A stretch of 64,000 bases of DNA, from contig NZ_JNXI01000008.1 of assembly GCF_000717055.1 (NCBI RefSeq), positions 62,001 to 126,000 on the forward strand. Direction: 5' to 3'. This DNA is from Streptomyces iakyrus (GTDB lineage Bacteria; Actinomycetota; Actinomycetes; Streptomycetales; Streptomycetaceae). Each line of letters begins with the position of its first letter. Within the stretch, counting starts at the first letter, position 1. The notes under the pieces are model-generated. The model ran no database searches, was not told the DNA's origin, and saw only the letters and a list, made by a program, of their open reading frames with translations. This document shows, piece by piece, positions 27,538 through 39,466 of this stretch. Position numbers and translations under genes: made by a program.

Positions 27538-27640
27538 GGACCTCTTGCTACGCAACTCACAGTGCAGTCCGCCCGAAGCACTGTCAAGACCTTGACCCCG
27601 GGCCGCCGGAGCCGGGACCATGTTGCGTATCAGTCCCACT

Positions 27641-27657
27641 GTTGCGCAATACGCACT
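27641..27657. promoter_or_regulatory. Betaine-regulon palindrome, site 2
   Basis: GTTGCGCAATACGCACT matches ten of twelve consensus positions. It lies just before the purU ribosome site, and a half site GTTGCGTAT precedes it at 27622. The position would block purU transcription or initiation. Confidence 0.55.
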
Positions 27658-27675
27658 TCCCTCAGGGAGGGCTCA

Positions 27676-28548
27676 GTGTCTCTTGGACCCACCACCGGCC
27701 GTGAGTTCGTCCTCACCCTGTCGTGCCCCGACCGCTCGGGCCTCGTCCACGCCGTCACCGGCTTCCTCGTCCGGCATTCCGGGAACATCCAGGAGAGCCA
27801 GCAGTTCGACGACCGGCTCAAGGACCGCTTCTTCATGCGGGTGCACTTCGACGTCACGGACCCGGGCATGACGCTGGAGGACCTGAAGTCCGGCTTCGCA
27901 CCGGTGGCGGAGGCGTACCGGATCTCCTGGCAGCTGTACGAGGCGTCGACCCCGACGCGCACACTGATCATGGTGTCGAAGTTCGGGCACTGCCTGAACG
28001 ACCTGCTCTTCCGCTGCCGTACCGGCGCGCTGAACATCGAGGTGCCGGCGATCGTCTCCAACCACCGGGACTTCGAACCGCTCGCCGAGAGCTACGGCAT
28101 TCCGTTCCACCATGTGCCCGTGACCAAGGAGACGAAGCCCGAGGCGGAGGCGCGGCTGCTGGAGCTCGTCGAGGAGCTGGACATCGACCTGGTGGTCCTC
28201 GCCCGCTACATGCAGATCCTGTCGAACGACCTGTGCAAGCAGCTCGAAGGCCGGGCGATCAACATCCACCACTCGTTCCTGCCGAGCTTCAAGGGCGCCC
28301 GTCCCTACGTCCAGGCGCACGAGCGCGGCGTCAAGCTCGTCGGAGCGACGGCCCACTACGTCACCCCGGACCTCGACGAGGGGCCCATCATCGAGCAGGA
28401 CGTCGTCCGGGTGAGCCACTCACAGGGACCGGACAGCCTGGTCGCCCTGGGGCGCGACGTGGAGGCGCAGGTCCTGGCGCGGGCGGTGGAATGGCACAGC
28501 CAGAGTCGCATCATGGTCAACGACAACCGTACGGTCGTCTTCCGCTGA
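27676..28548 (+). CDS. purU: Formyltetrahydrofolate deformylase
   Basis: This 290-residue enzyme hydrolyses 10-formyl-THF to formate and THF, recycling folate when demethylation loads it with one-carbon units. An N-terminal ACT domain (FVLTLSCPDRSGLVHAVTGF) is followed by a formyltransferase-like domain with IEVPAIVSNHRDF, INIHHSFLPSFKGARPY and GATAHYVTPDLDEGPIIEQD, which carry the catalytic Asn, His and Asp. The GTG at 27676 has AGGGAGG five bases upstream; the frame is open further up through the operators. It is divergent from a Rieske demethylase, and an IclR gene follows after 55 bases. This is the usual actinobacterial betaine/sarcosine setting. Confidence 0.95.
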   Translation: MSLGPTTGREFVLTLSCPDRSGLVHAVTGFLVRHSGNIQESQQFDDRLKDRFFMRVHFDVTDPGMTLEDLKSGFAPVAEAYRISWQLYEASTPTRTLIMVSKFGHCLNDLLFRCRTGALNIEVPAIVSNHRDFEPLAESYGIPFHHVPVTKETKPEAEARLLELVEELDIDLVVLARYMQILSNDLCKQLEGRAINIHHSFLPSFKGARPYVQAHERGVKLVGATAHYVTPDLDEGPIIEQDVVRVSHSQGPDSLVALGRDVEAQVLARAVEWHSQSRIMVNDNRTVVFR

Positions 28549-28603
28549 GGAAATCGGCCTCCACCCCCTCACACCCGTTGACCATTTCACCTAGGGTTTC
28601 GCC

Positions 28604-29395
28604 ATGAGCAACTACGGTGCCGAGCCCGTTGGCGCTCCGAGTGGCGGAGTGCAGTCCGTTGACCGCGCGGTCGCCGTGCTGGAGATCCTCGCCCAGCACG
28701 GCGAGGCGGGCGTGAGTGAAGTGGCCGCGGCAATCGACGTCCACAAGTCCACCGCTTTCCGGCTGCTCGGCGCGCTGGAAGCGCACGGGATGGTCGAGCA
28801 GGAGAGCGAGCGCGGGAAGTACCGTCTCGGCTTCGGAGTCGTGCGCCTGGCCGGGGCGGTGACGGGCCGTATCGCCGTCACCCGGCACGGACGGGGCATC
28901 TGCGAGCGCCTCGTCGACGACGTGGGCGAGACGATGAACATCGCCGTGCTCGAATCCCACCACGCGATCAACCTCTACCAGGTGCGCAGCACCTCGGCCA
29001 TCGCCGCGCAGAACTGGGTGGGACGGCAGACGCCGCTGCACTGCACGTCGAGCGGCAAGATCCTCCTCGCGCACCTCGACAAGAAGGACCGCGACCAGCT
29101 CCTCACCGAGACGGGCCTGCCCCGTATGACACCGAGCACGGTGACTTCCAGGAAGAAGCTGGAGGCGGACCTCGCCGTCGCCCGGGAGCAGGGCTACGCC
29201 ATCACGATGGAGGAGTACGAGGAGGGCCTCAACGCCCTCTCCGCGCCCGTGCGTTCCGAGGAGGGCGAGGTCGTCGCCGCCCTCAGCGCGTCGGGGCCGG
29301 CCTTCCGGCTGACCGAGGACCGGATGCGCGAGCTGGCGGAGGTGCTCGTCGCGGGAGCCGACGAGCTCAGCCGCCGTCTGGGCTACACGGGCTGA
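28604..29395 (+). CDS. IclR-family transcriptional regulator (paralogue 1)
   Basis: The 263-residue regulator has an N-terminal winged helix (GGVQSVDRAVAVLEILAQHG, then EVAAAIDVHKSTAFRLLGAL) and a C-terminal IclR effector domain (NWVGRQTPLHCTSSGKILLA). It is closely similar along its whole length to the IclR protein at 47045. TAGGGT at 28591-28596 could be a -10 only a few bases before the ATG. Unlike paralogue 2, its upstream region has no GTTGCG-N5-CGCAAC palindrome. It probably senses an intermediate of the same pathway. Confidence 0.9.
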   Translation: MSNYGAEPVGAPSGGVQSVDRAVAVLEILAQHGEAGVSEVAAAIDVHKSTAFRLLGALEAHGMVEQESERGKYRLGFGVVRLAGAVTGRIAVTRHGRGICERLVDDVGETMNIAVLESHHAINLYQVRSTSAIAAQNWVGRQTPLHCTSSGKILLAHLDKKDRDQLLTETGLPRMTPSTVTSRKKLEADLAVAREQGYAITMEEYEEGLNALSAPVRSEEGEVVAALSASGPAFRLTEDRMRELAEVLVAGADELSRRLGYTG

Positions 29396-29418
29396 GGCAG
29401 GGACGGGCTCGCTTGCCG

Positions 29419-29461
29419 AGCGGCGGTCGGAGATTCGGTGTCCGGATCTGCGACCGCCGCT
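29419..29461. terminator. Bidirectional terminator between IclR-1 and soxG
   Basis: AGCGGCGGTCG (29419-29429) pairs perfectly with CGACCGCCGCT (29451-29461). It lies between two convergent genes and has a short T-run on the rightward side. Confidence 0.65.
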
Positions 29462-29477
29462 TTCGTGGTGTCCGGGT

Positions 29478-30083
29478 TCAGCCCGTCCACTCCACGGCGG
29501 CGTCCAGCAGCCAGTCCGCCAGATAGCCGGCGAAGGAGGAGCGGACCAGCACCCAGAACCCGGCCCTCGGGTCGTCACGGGCCACCAGGACGACCTGGGT
29601 GCGGCCCAGCGTCGTCTGGGCGCAGCGTCCCGGGCCGAAGACGCGCGGGTGCAGGTCCAGCGAGCAGCCGTGGGCCAGCAGGTCGTGGGCACGGGGCCCG
29701 GCGACGAGGAGGGTGGTGCGCTGGGCCGAGACGTCGACGACGGACACGGGCTCGTCACCCGCGGCCTCACGGATCCGGTTCTCCAGCCCGCGCCGGCCGC
29801 CCGGCGGGCCCACCACGAGCCACTCATCGGGGCCGAGCCACAGCGCGGTCAGCTCCCCGGCCCGGACGACGGTGCCAGGCTCCACGGGCAGTTGCAGCCC
29901 CAGCGCCAGCCCCACGGCGTCCGCCGCCGCTCCCTTGGGATCGAGGCGGACGTTGATCTGGGTCAGGAAGGGGAGTTCCGCCAGCCGGACGGCGCCCCCG
30001 GAGGTGCGGGTCGCGGCGGCCAGCCGGTCCATGGCGTGCGACAGGGGGCTGCGGAGCGGGGCGGTAAGGGCGGTGTCAGCCAT
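29478..30083 (-). CDS. soxG: Sarcosine oxidase gamma subunit
   Basis: This 201-residue smallest catalytic-complex subunit packs against SoxA in heterotetrameric sarcosine oxidase. It shows SoxG features such as LTQINVRLDPKGAAADAVG, ALWLGPDEWLVVGPPG and VSVVDVSAQRTTLLVAGPRA. Its ATG overlaps the soxA stop by eight bases, so the two are coupled. It is the last gene of the operon dimethylglycine oxidase-folD-glyA-soxB-soxDA-soxG and is followed by a strong hairpin. Confidence 0.92.
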   Translation of the reverse strand: MADTALTAPLRSPLSHAMDRLAAATRTSGGAVRLAELPFLTQINVRLDPKGAAADAVGLALGLQLPVEPGTVVRAGELTALWLGPDEWLVVGPPGGRRGLENRIREAAGDEPVSVVDVSAQRTTLLVAGPRAHDLLAHGCSLDLHPRVFGPGRCAQTTLGRTQVVLVARDDPRAGFWVLVRSSFAGYLADWLLDAAVEWTG

Positions 30084-33000
30084 CGCGGCGGGCTCCCTCG
30101 GGGTCGTAGAGGACGGGGCTCGCGACGGTCACCGGGACCAGCCGGTCACCGACGGGGGCGTAGAGGCGCTCACCGATGCGCTCGCGTCCGCCCTTGACCA
30201 GTGCGAGCGCGAAGGTCCGGCCGAGGGCCGCGCTGCGGTAGCTGGACGTGACATGGCCGAGCATCGGAACGGGGGGCGCGGGCAGCACGCTGTCGGCGAC
30301 CAGGTGCGTGCCCTCGGGGAGGAACGTGCCCGGGTCCTCCGGGAGCAGACCGACCAGGTGCTTGCGGTCGGGCCGGACGGTGTCGGCCCGGGCGAAGGAA
30401 CGCTTGCCGATGAAGTCGGGCTTCTTCTTCGACACCGCCCAGCTCATGCCGAGATCCTGCGGCGTCACCGTGCCGTCGGTGTCCTGGCCGACGATCGGGT
30501 AGCCCTTCTCGGCACGCAGGACGTGCATCGTCTCCGTGCCGTACGGGGTGATGCCGTACGGGGCGCCCGCCGCGTACAGCGCCTCCCACAAGGCGAGGGC
30601 CTCCCAGGGCGACACGTTGATCTCGTAGGCCAGTTCCCCGGAGAAGCTGATCCGGCACACCCGGGCCTCGATGCCCCCGACCGTCGTGTCCCGCCACGCC
30701 ATGAACGGGAAGTCGTCGTTCGCCACGGCCAGTTGCGGCGCGAGGGAGCCGAGGAGCTCGCGGGACTTCGGACCGACCAGGGCGACGGTGGCCCACTGTT
30801 CGGTCACGGAGGTGCAATGGACCTTCAGCTCGGGCCACTCGGTCTGGAGCCACTCCTCCATCCAGTCCAGCACGGTGGCGGCGTTGCCCGTCGTGGTGGT
30901 GACCAGGTAGCGGTCCTGGTCGAGGCGGATGACGGTGCCGTCGTCGAAGACCATCCCGTCCGGACGGCACATCACGCCGTAGCGGATCATGCCGACCTTC
31001 AGGGTGCTCATCATGTTGGTGTAGAGCAGGTCGAGGAAGGCGGCGGCGTCCGGACCCTGGACGTCGATCTTGCCGAGGGTGGAGGCGTCCATGAAGGCGA
31101 CGCCCTCACGGGCCGCGGCGCATTCGCGCAGCACGGCCGTCTCCATGTCCTCGCCATCCCGCGGGTAGTACCAGGGCCGCTTCCACTGGCCGACGTTCTC
31201 GAAGAGGGCGCCGTGCGCGACGTGCCACTCGTGCAGGGCGGTGGTGCGGACCGGGTCGCTCAGCACGCCGCGGTCGCGGCCGGCGAGGGCGGCGAAGGAG
31301 ACGGGGGTGTACGGGGGCCGGAACGTGGTCGTGCCGAGCGCCGAGATGTCCACGCCGAGCAGTTCGGCGACGACGCCACTGGCCAGGACGCCGGAGGTCT
31401 TGCCCTGGTCGTTGGCCGTGCCGGCCGTGGTGTAGCGCTTGGTGTGCTCCACCGAGCGCATTCCGGCACCGGTCGCGCGGGCGAGGTCGTCGACGGTGAC
31501 GTCGCGTTGGAGGTCCACGAAGCGCGGGGCGCCTTCACGGCCGGGGACGGTGAACACCGGCATGGACGGCGTCTGCGGCTGTGCCGCCACCCGCGGCAGG
31601 CGGGGCGCCTGAGGGGTGTAGCCCTCGGCCTCGATCGCGCGGGCTCCCGCGGCCGCCCCCTGTACGAGGATCCGGCCGAGGTCGAAGACACCGCTCGCGG
31701 CGCCCGCGACCTCGACGGCCTGACGTGAGGAGTCGGGGACGAAACTGCCGAGCTCCTCGTCGTGGCGGAGCCTGCCGCCCGCCTGGCTGAACAGGTGCGC
31801 GACCGGGTTCCAGCCGCCGGAGACCAGGAGCAGGTCGGCGGCGAACTCCCGTCGCCCTGTCGTCTCCCCGTACGGGGCGACCGTGACGGCGGTGAGACGG
31901 GGGGCGCCTTCCGTGGCCGTGACGGCGTGGCCCGTCAGCACCTCGATGCCGGCCCTGCGGGTGCGCTCGGCCCACGGACCCGGCTCGGGACGGGTGTCGA
32001 TCACGGCCTCGATGGCGACGCCCGCCGCGGCGAGGTCCATCGCCACCGCGTAGGCGCTGTCGTTGGTGGTGAAGACGACCGCGTGGCGGCCGGGCAGGAC
32101 GCCGTGGCGGTTGACGTAGGCGCGGGCCGAAGCGGCCAGCATCACGCCGGGCCGGTCGTTGTCCGCGAAGGCCAGCGAGCGTTCGTGGGCGCCGGTGGCG
32201 AGGACGACGTGGCGGGCCCGGATGCGGTGGACGCGTTCCCGCGACACCTTCTCGGGAGCCGCGGCACCGAGGTGGTTGGTGCGGCGCTCGACGGCGAGCA
32301 GGTGGTTGTCGTCGTAGTAGCCGAAGACCGTGGTGCGGCGCAGGACGCGCACGTCGGGGGCGGCGTCGAGCCGGGCGGTCGTCTCGGCCACCCAGTCGAG
32401 GAGTTCGCCGGTGCCGAGGAGGCTGCCGCCGGGGTCCGGCTGGTCGTCGGCGAGGATGACGCGGGCGCCGGAGCGGGCGGCGGCCGCCGCCGCGGCGAGG
32501 CCGGCCGGGCCGGCGCCGACGACCAGGAGATCGCAGTGGGTGTGCACGGCGTCGTAGCGGGCCGGGTCCGGTTCGGTGGCGAGGCGGCCCTGGCCGGGGA
32601 GGCTGGTGGCGACGAGGCCGTCGTAGAGCTCGACGGTGGTGGCCGGGAGCATGGGCTCGGGGAACGGTTCCTCGATCTGGACGACCGCGTTGGGTTCCTC
32701 GACACCGGCCGAGAAGATGCCGCGGGGGCGGCCCCGTCTGATGCTGGTGCCGGTCTGGATGACGCCGTTGGCGAGGAGGGCGGAGGCGAGGGTGTCGCCC
32801 TTGCAGCCCTGGTACTCCGTGCCGTCGAAGGTGAAGGTGAGGGGCTCGTCGCGGTGGATGCGGCCTCGGGTGGGGTGGCGGAACGGCTGGTTGTCCTCCC
32901 CCACCCCGCCCCTTCCCGAAAACAGGGGCTCTGCCCCCGGACCCCGCTGGGGGCTCTGCCCCCAGACCCCCGTATCGGCCTGGACGGCCTCGTCCTCAAG

Positions 33001-33309
33001 CGCCGGACGGGCTGACTTCACCGGGCGTGTCCCGAAAGTGGCCGGGCGCTCCTCCCCCGCCCTGTACACCGTCAGGATCTCGTTCGTCGACGTGTCCCGG
33101 ACGGCGTTGAACCAGCGGCGGCAGCCCGCTGCGTGGCTCCAGCGCTCGGCGAAGGGGCCCCTGGGGTTGTCGCGGAAGAAGAGGTAGCGGGCCCACTCCT
33201 CGTCGGTGAGGGACGCCGGGGCCTCCGGGTACGGCACATGGGCCTGGCCGCCGTAGTGGAACTCGGCCTCGTCACGAGGTCCGCACCACGGGCAGGGGAT
33301 CAGCAGCAT
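30076..33309 (-). CDS. soxA: Sarcosine oxidase delta-alpha fusion (SoxD-SoxA)
   Basis: The 1,077-codon frame has two parts. Residues 1-92 are SoxD, with zinc ligands in CPWCGPR (Cys6, Cys9) and HAAGC (His59, Cys63). Residues about 136-1077 are SoxA, with an N-terminal 2Fe-2S-like domain (EYQGCKGDTLASALLANGV), an NAD/FAD-binding region (LLVVGAGPAGLAAAAAAARSG) and a C-terminal THF-binding GcvT-type domain. Sarcosine oxidase demethylates sarcosine to glycine and forms methylene-THF and peroxide. The subunits are normally separate. Here a Streptomyces intergenic repeat (residues about 99-131) replaces the stop and keeps the frame open. SoxA could still start separately at a GTG at 32904. Whether a fusion protein or two proteins are made cannot be told from sequence. 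Confidence 0.9.
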   Translation of the reverse strand: MLLIPCPWCGPRDEAEFHYGGQAHVPYPEAPASLTDEEWARYLFFRDNPRGPFAERWSHAAGCRRWFNAVRDTSTNEILTVYRAGEERPATFGTRPVKSARPALEDEAVQADTGVWGQSPQRGPGAEPLFSGRGGVGEDNQPFRHPTRGRIHRDEPLTFTFDGTEYQGCKGDTLASALLANGVIQTGTSIRRGRPRGIFSAGVEEPNAVVQIEEPFPEPMLPATTVELYDGLVATSLPGQGRLATEPDPARYDAVHTHCDLLVVGAGPAGLAAAAAAARSGARVILADDQPDPGGSLLGTGELLDWVAETTARLDAAPDVRVLRRTTVFGYYDDNHLLAVERRTNHLGAAAPEKVSRERVHRIRARHVVLATGAHERSLAFADNDRPGVMLAASARAYVNRHGVLPGRHAVVFTTNDSAYAVAMDLAAAGVAIEAVIDTRPEPGPWAERTRRAGIEVLTGHAVTATEGAPRLTAVTVAPYGETTGRREFAADLLLVSGGWNPVAHLFSQAGGRLRHDEELGSFVPDSSRQAVEVAGAASGVFDLGRILVQGAAAGARAIEAEGYTPQAPRLPRVAAQPQTPSMPVFTVPGREGAPRFVDLQRDVTVDDLARATGAGMRSVEHTKRYTTAGTANDQGKTSGVLASGVVAELLGVDISALGTTTFRPPYTPVSFAALAGRDRGVLSDPVRTTALHEWHVAHGALFENVGQWKRPWYYPRDGEDMETAVLRECAAAREGVAFMDASTLGKIDVQGPDAAAFLDLLYTNMMSTLKVGMIRYGVMCRPDGMVFDDGTVIRLDQDRYLVTTTTGNAATVLDWMEEWLQTEWPELKVHCTSVTEQWATVALVGPKSRELLGSLAPQLAVANDDFPFMAWRDTTVGGIEARVCRISFSGELAYEINVSPWEALALWEALYAAGAPYGITPYGTETMHVLRAEKGYPIVGQDTDGTVTPQDLGMSWAVSKKKPDFIGKRSFARADTVRPDRKHLVGLLPEDPGTFLPEGTHLVADSVLPAPPVPMLGHVTSSYRSAALGRTFALALVKGGRERIGERLYAPVGDRLVPVTVASPVLYDPEGARRDG
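32917..33014. repeat. Streptomyces intergenic repeat inserted between soxD and soxA coding parts
   Basis: The segment contains two near-identical GGGGCTCTGCCCCC blocks followed by CCTCGTCCTCAAGCGCCGGAC. I recognise this as a dispersed non-coding element common between genes in Streptomyces. It can form nested hairpins. Here it is read through in frame. Recognition is from memory, and a genome-wide search would confirm copy number. Confidence 0.65.
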
Positions 33310-33337
33310 GGATCGGCTCCCAAAGCTTCCAGTGGGC

Positions 33338-34570
33338 CTAGTGGGCCACCGCGGCCGCGCCGTGCTCGTCCACGAGCGCGCCGGTGGTGAAACGGTCGAG
33401 CGAGAAGGGGGCGTTCAGCGGATGCGGTGTGTCATGGGCGATGGTGTGGGCGTAGACCCAGCCGACACCGGGGGTGGCCTTGAAACCGCCGGTTCCCCAG
33501 CCGCAGTTGAGGTAGAGGTTGTCCACCGGGCTGAGGCCGATGATCGGTGAGGCGTCGGGGCTGACGTCGACGATGCCGCCCCAGGTGCGCAGTACGTGGG
33601 CGCGGGCGAAGACCGGGAAGAGTTCCAGGGCCGCCGCCATCTGCTCCTCGATGATGTGGAAGGCGCCGCGCTGGGTGTAGGAGTTGTACGCGTCGATGCC
33701 CGCGCCCATCACCAGCTCGCCCTTGTGCGCCTGGCTGACGTACACGTGGACCGCGTTGGACATGACGACCGTCGGGTGGACCGGTTCCAGCAGCTCCGAC
33801 ACGAGCGCCTGCAAGGGGTGGCTCTGCACGGGGAGGTCGATGCCCGCCATGGCCGCCAGGACCGAGGTGTGGCCCGCCGAGCAGAGCGCCACCTTGCCTG
33901 CGGCGATCGGGCCCCGGGTGGTCTGGACGCCGACCACCCGGTTGCCGACCACGTCGAGGCCTGTGACCTCGCAGTTCTGGACGATGTCGATGCCGGCGGC
34001 GTCGGCGGAGCGGGCCAGGCCCCAGGCGACGTGGTCGTGCTTGGCGATGCCCGCGCGCGGCTGGTAGGTGGCGCCCAGGACGGGGTAGCGCACGTCCGGC
34101 GAGGTGTTGACGATCGGGCAGACGTCCTTGACGCCGTCCGCGTCGAGCCACTCGGCGTCCACGCCGTTGAGGCGGTTGGCCTCGACCCGGCGCACACTGT
34201 CGCGGACGTCCTGGAGGCTGTGGGCGAGGTTCAGTACGCCGCGCTGGGAGAAGAGGATCGGGTAGTCGAGCTCGTCCGCCAGGCCCTCCCACAGCTTGAG
34301 GGCGTGCTCGTAGATGCCGGCGCTCTCGTCCCAGAGGTAGTTGGAGCGGATGATCGTGGTGTTGCGGGCCATGTTGCCGCCCGCCAGCCAGCCCTTCTCC
34401 AGCACGGCGACATTGGTGATGCCGTGGTTCTTCGCCAGGTAGTGGGCGGTGGCCAGGCCATGTCCGCCGCCGCCCACGACGACGACGTCGTAGGAGCGCT
34501 TGGGCTCGGGGTTGCGCCACAGCCAGTCGGGGTGTTCGGGGAGCTCGGCGCCGGGGGTGCGGGGGCTCAT
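33338..34570 (-). CDS. soxB: Sarcosine oxidase beta subunit
   Basis: This 410-residue FAD/FMN-binding catalytic subunit oxidises sarcosine. The FAD motif [22 protein letters not shown] lies near residue 30. [11 protein letters not shown] holds the flavin-attachment region (His/Arg zone of SoxB proteins), and [17 protein letters not shown] near the C-terminus is diagnostic. It starts at ATG 34570, overlapping the glyA stop (ATGA), and ends 28 bases before soxDA. Confidence 0.95.
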   Translation of the reverse strand: MSPRTPGAELPEHPDWLWRNPEPKRSYDVVVVGGGGHGLATAHYLAKNHGITNVAVLEKGWLAGGNMARNTTIIRSNYLWDESAGIYEHALKLWEGLADELDYPILFSQRGVLNLAHSLQDVRDSVRRVEANRLNGVDAEWLDADGVKDVCPIVNTSPDVRYPVLGATYQPRAGIAKHDHVAWGLARSADAAGIDIVQNCEVTGLDVVGNRVVGVQTTRGPIAAGKVALCSAGHTSVLAAMAGIDLPVQSHPLQALVSELLEPVHPTVVMSNAVHVYVSQAHKGELVMGAGIDAYNSYTQRGAFHIIEEQMAAALELFPVFARAHVLRTWGGIVDVSPDASPIIGLSPVDNLYLNCGWGTGGFKATPGVGWVYAHTIAHDTPHPLNAPFSLDRFTTGALVDEHGAAAVAH

Positions 34571-35850
34571 CGGGCGTCTCCGTCCTCGGACAGGTGCGGG
34601 TAGAGCGGGTGCCGGGCGGCCAGGGCCTCTGTGCGGGCGCGCAGGGCGACCACGTCCGGTTGCGGCTGGAGGGCGAGCGCGACGACGTCCGCGACCTCGG
34701 CGAAGTCCTCCTCGGTGAAGCCGCGGGTGGCCAGGGCGGGGGTGCCGATGCGCAGGCCGGAGGTGACCATCGGCGGACGCGGGTCGAAGGGCACGGCGTT
34801 GCGGTTGACGGTGATGCCGATCTCGTGGAGCAGGTCCTCGGCCTGGCGGCCGTCCAGCTCGGAGTCGCGCAGGTCGACCAGGACGAGGTGGACGTCCGTG
34901 CCGCCGGTCAGCACCTTGACTCCGGCGGCTGCCGCGTCCGGCCGGGTGAGGCGTTCGGCGAGGATGCGGGACCCCGCGAGCGTCCGGGCCTGGCGTTCGG
35001 CGAACTCCGGTGTCGCGGCGACCTTGAACGACACCGCCTTGGCAGCGATGACGTGTTCCAGGGGGCCGCCCTGCATGCCGGGGAAGACCGCCGAGTTGAT
35101 CCTCTTGGCGAGGTCGGCCTCGTTGGTGAGGATGACGCCGCCGCGCGGGCCGCCGAGGGTCTTGTGCGTCGTCGTGGTCGTGACATGGGCGTGCGGTACG
35201 GGGCTCGGGTGCAGTCCTGCCGCCACCAGCCCGGCGAAGTGCGCCATGTCCACCATCAGCAGGGCGCCCACCTCGTCGGCGATCCTGCGGAAGGCCGCGA
35301 AGTCCAACTGTCTGGGGTACGCCGACCAGCCCGCGATGATCATCTTGGGGCGGTGTTCCTTGGCGAGCCGCTCGACCTCGTCCATGTCGACGAGGTTGTC
35401 CGCCTCGGACACGTGGTAGGGCACGACGTTGAGCATCTTGCCGCTGTAGTTGATGCGCATGCCGTGCGTGAGGTGCCCGCCGTGCGCGAGGTCGAGGCCG
35501 AGGACGGTGTCGCCGGGCTGGAGCAGCGCGAAGAAGACGGCGGTGTTCGCCTGGGCGCCCGAGTGCGGCTGGACGTTGGCGAAGCCCGCGCCGAAGAGAG
35601 ACTTGACGCGCTCGATGGCCAGCCGCTCGGTGACGTCGACGTGCTCGCAGCCGCCGTAGTAGCGGCGGCCCGGGTAGCCCTCGGCGTACTTGTTGGTCGC
35701 GACCGAACCCTGGGCCTCCATCACGGCGGAGGGCGCGAAGTTCTCGGAGGCGATCATCTCCAGGGTGGACTGCTGGCGGTGCAGCTCGGCGCGGAGCGCG
35801 GCGTGGACCTCGGGGTCCAGCTCCGCCAGGGGGGTGTTCAGCGCGTTCAT
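34567..35850 (-). CDS. glyA: Serine hydroxymethyltransferase
   Basis: This 427-residue PLP enzyme combines glycine with methylene-THF to give serine, using the two products of sarcosine oxidation. [20 protein letters not shown] and [18 protein letters not shown] are family hallmarks, and the PLP lysine is in [14 protein letters not shown]. The start at 35850 overlaps the folD stop. This is a catabolic copy embedded in the sarcosine operon, and a housekeeping glyA is expected elsewhere. Confidence 0.96.
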   Translation of the reverse strand: MNALNTPLAELDPEVHAALRAELHRQQSTLEMIASENFAPSAVMEAQGSVATNKYAEGYPGRRYYGGCEHVDVTERLAIERVKSLFGAGFANVQPHSGAQANTAVFFALLQPGDTVLGLDLAHGGHLTHGMRINYSGKMLNVVPYHVSEADNLVDMDEVERLAKEHRPKMIIAGWSAYPRQLDFAAFRRIADEVGALLMVDMAHFAGLVAAGLHPSPVPHAHVTTTTTHKTLGGPRGGVILTNEADLAKRINSAVFPGMQGGPLEHVIAAKAVSFKVAATPEFAERQARTLAGSRILAERLTRPDAAAAGVKVLTGGTDVHLVLVDLRDSELDGRQAEDLLHEIGITVNRNAVPFDPRPPMVTSGLRIGTPALATRGFTEEDFAEVADVVALALQPQPDVVALRARTEALAARHPLYPHLSEDGDAR

Positions 35851-36725
35851 ACGGCGTTCGCGTTCCTCTCGGCGGCCTCGACGACATTGGCGAGCAACAT
35901 GGCGCGGGTCATGGGGCCCACGCCCCCGGGCATCGGCGCCAGCCATCCGGCGACCTGGGCGGCGTCCGGGTGGATGTCTCCGACCAGGCCCTGGTCGGTG
36001 CGGGTGATGCCGACGTCCAGGACGGCCGCGCCGGGGCGCAGCATGTCCTTGGTGATCAGGCCGGGCGAACCGGCGGCCGCGACGACGACGTCCGCCTCGC
36101 GTACGTGCCAGGCCAGGCCCTTCGTTCCGGTGTGGCAGAGGGTGACGGTGGCGTTCTCGGACCGGCGGGTGAGCAGGAGCCCGATCGGCCGTCCGACCGT
36201 GATGCCCCGCCCGATGACACACACCCGGGCTCCGGCGAGCGGCACGTCGTGCCGGCGGAGCAGTTCGACGATGCCGCGCGGGGTGCACGGCAGCGGCGCC
36301 TCCACGCCGAGGACGAGCCGGCCGAGGTTGACGGGGTGCAGTCCGTCGGCGTCCTTTGCCGGCTCCATGCGCTCCAGTACGGCGCCCGCGTCCAGGTGGC
36401 GGGGCAGCGGGAGCTGGACGATGTAGCCGGTGCAGGCGGGGTCGGTGTTGAGCTCGTCGATCGTCTCCTCGACCTGCCGCTGGGTGGCGTCGGCGGGCAG
36501 CTCCCGCCGGATCGAGGCGATGCCTACCTGGGCACAGTCCCGGTGCTTGCCACCGACGTAGGCACGACTGCCAGGGTCGTCACCGACCAGGACAGTACCG
36601 AGGCCCGGAGCACGCCCGGTGATGGCAGCCAACTTGGCCACGCGCTCGGCGAGTTCACGCCGGATGGTGGCGGCAGTGGCCTTGCCGTCGAGCAGATGTG
36701 CAGTCACCTGGAGTGTTCCTTCCAA
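35847..36725 (-). CDS. folD: Bifunctional methylene-THF dehydrogenase/methenyl-THF cyclohydrolase
   Basis: This 292-residue enzyme interconverts methylene-, methenyl- and 10-formyl-THF, linking sarcosine-derived one-carbon units to PurU. It contains [20 protein letters not shown] (catalytic Lys), [28 protein letters not shown] (nucleotide binding) and [19 protein letters not shown] at 36707 is an alternative start (VTAHLLDGK) and closer to the usual family N-terminus. It overlaps glyA by ATGA. Confidence 0.95.
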   Translation of the reverse strand: MEGTLQVTAHLLDGKATAATIRRELAERVAKLAAITGRAPGLGTVLVGDDPGSRAYVGGKHRDCAQVGIASIRRELPADATQRQVEETIDELNTDPACTGYIVQLPLPRHLDAGAVLERMEPAKDADGLHPVNLGRLVLGVEAPLPCTPRGIVELLRRHDVPLAGARVCVIGRGITVGRPIGLLLTRRSENATVTLCHTGTKGLAWHVREADVVVAAAGSPGLITKDMLRPGAAVLDVGITRTDQGLVGDIHPDAAQVAGWLAPMPGGVGPMTRAMLLANVVEAAERNANAV

Positions 36726-36744
36726 CGAGGCTGTGCTGGAACGG

Positions 36745-36800
36745 CCTTAGGGGGCGCGGGGAACTGCGCGACAAGCCACGACGCACCCGCAGACGACGAC
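36745..36800. repeat. Second type of Streptomyces dispersed intergenic repeat
   Basis: The stretch CTTAGGGGGCGCGGGGAACTG continues into GCGCGACAAGCCACGACGCA, an element I recognise as frequent between Streptomyces genes. It fills almost the whole gap between the dimethylglycine oxidase stop and folD. It differs from the repeat in soxDA. Confidence 0.6.
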
Positions 36801-39266
<2,466 letters not shown>

Positions 39267-39269
39267 TCA

Positions 39270-39286
39270 GTTGCTGTCTACGCAAC
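39270..39286. promoter_or_regulatory. Betaine-regulon palindrome, site 3
   Basis: GTTGCTGTCTACGCAAC lies 30 bases upstream of the dimethylglycine oxidase start. A compact GTTGCGCAAC follows at 39296-39305. Confidence 0.6.
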
Positions 39287-39398
39287 AGGGTTCAGGTTGC
39301 GCAACTCAATGTGCCCGCCGCGCATCGGCGTGTCAAGAGGTCCGCGACGCCGGAAAATCACCCGGGCGCGGCGGGGAGGAAGTACCGCAAAACCACGA

Positions 39399-39432
39399 GG
39401 CCCGGCAGGCTGACGACACAGCCTGCCGGGCC
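39399..39432 (-). terminator. Terminator of the betaine transporter operon
   Basis: GGCCCGGCAGGCT (39399-39411) pairs perfectly with AGCCTGCCGGGCC (39420-39432) around an 8-base loop. On the leftward strand it is followed by a T-rich GTGGTTTTG, a good intrinsic terminator after the binding-protein gene. Confidence 0.8.
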
Positions 39433-39466
39433 TCTCCGGCCGGACTCACACGGGCGTTACCGCGCG

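Noticed and set aside
28565..28603. A GTTGCG-N5-CGCAAC operator before IclR-1
   Set aside because: Only GTTGA and unrelated sequence are present, with no matching second arm.
32917..33014. CRISPR or tandem-repeat interpretation of the GGGGCTCTGCCCC blocks
   Set aside because: Only two blocks occur with no spacers. They are part of a known type of Streptomyces intergenic element.
33338..35887. A possible SoxB-GlyA fusion frame
   Set aside because: The long frame continues upstream of the soxB ATG only as an out-of-frame reading of glyA. Separate ATGA-coupled genes explain the region.
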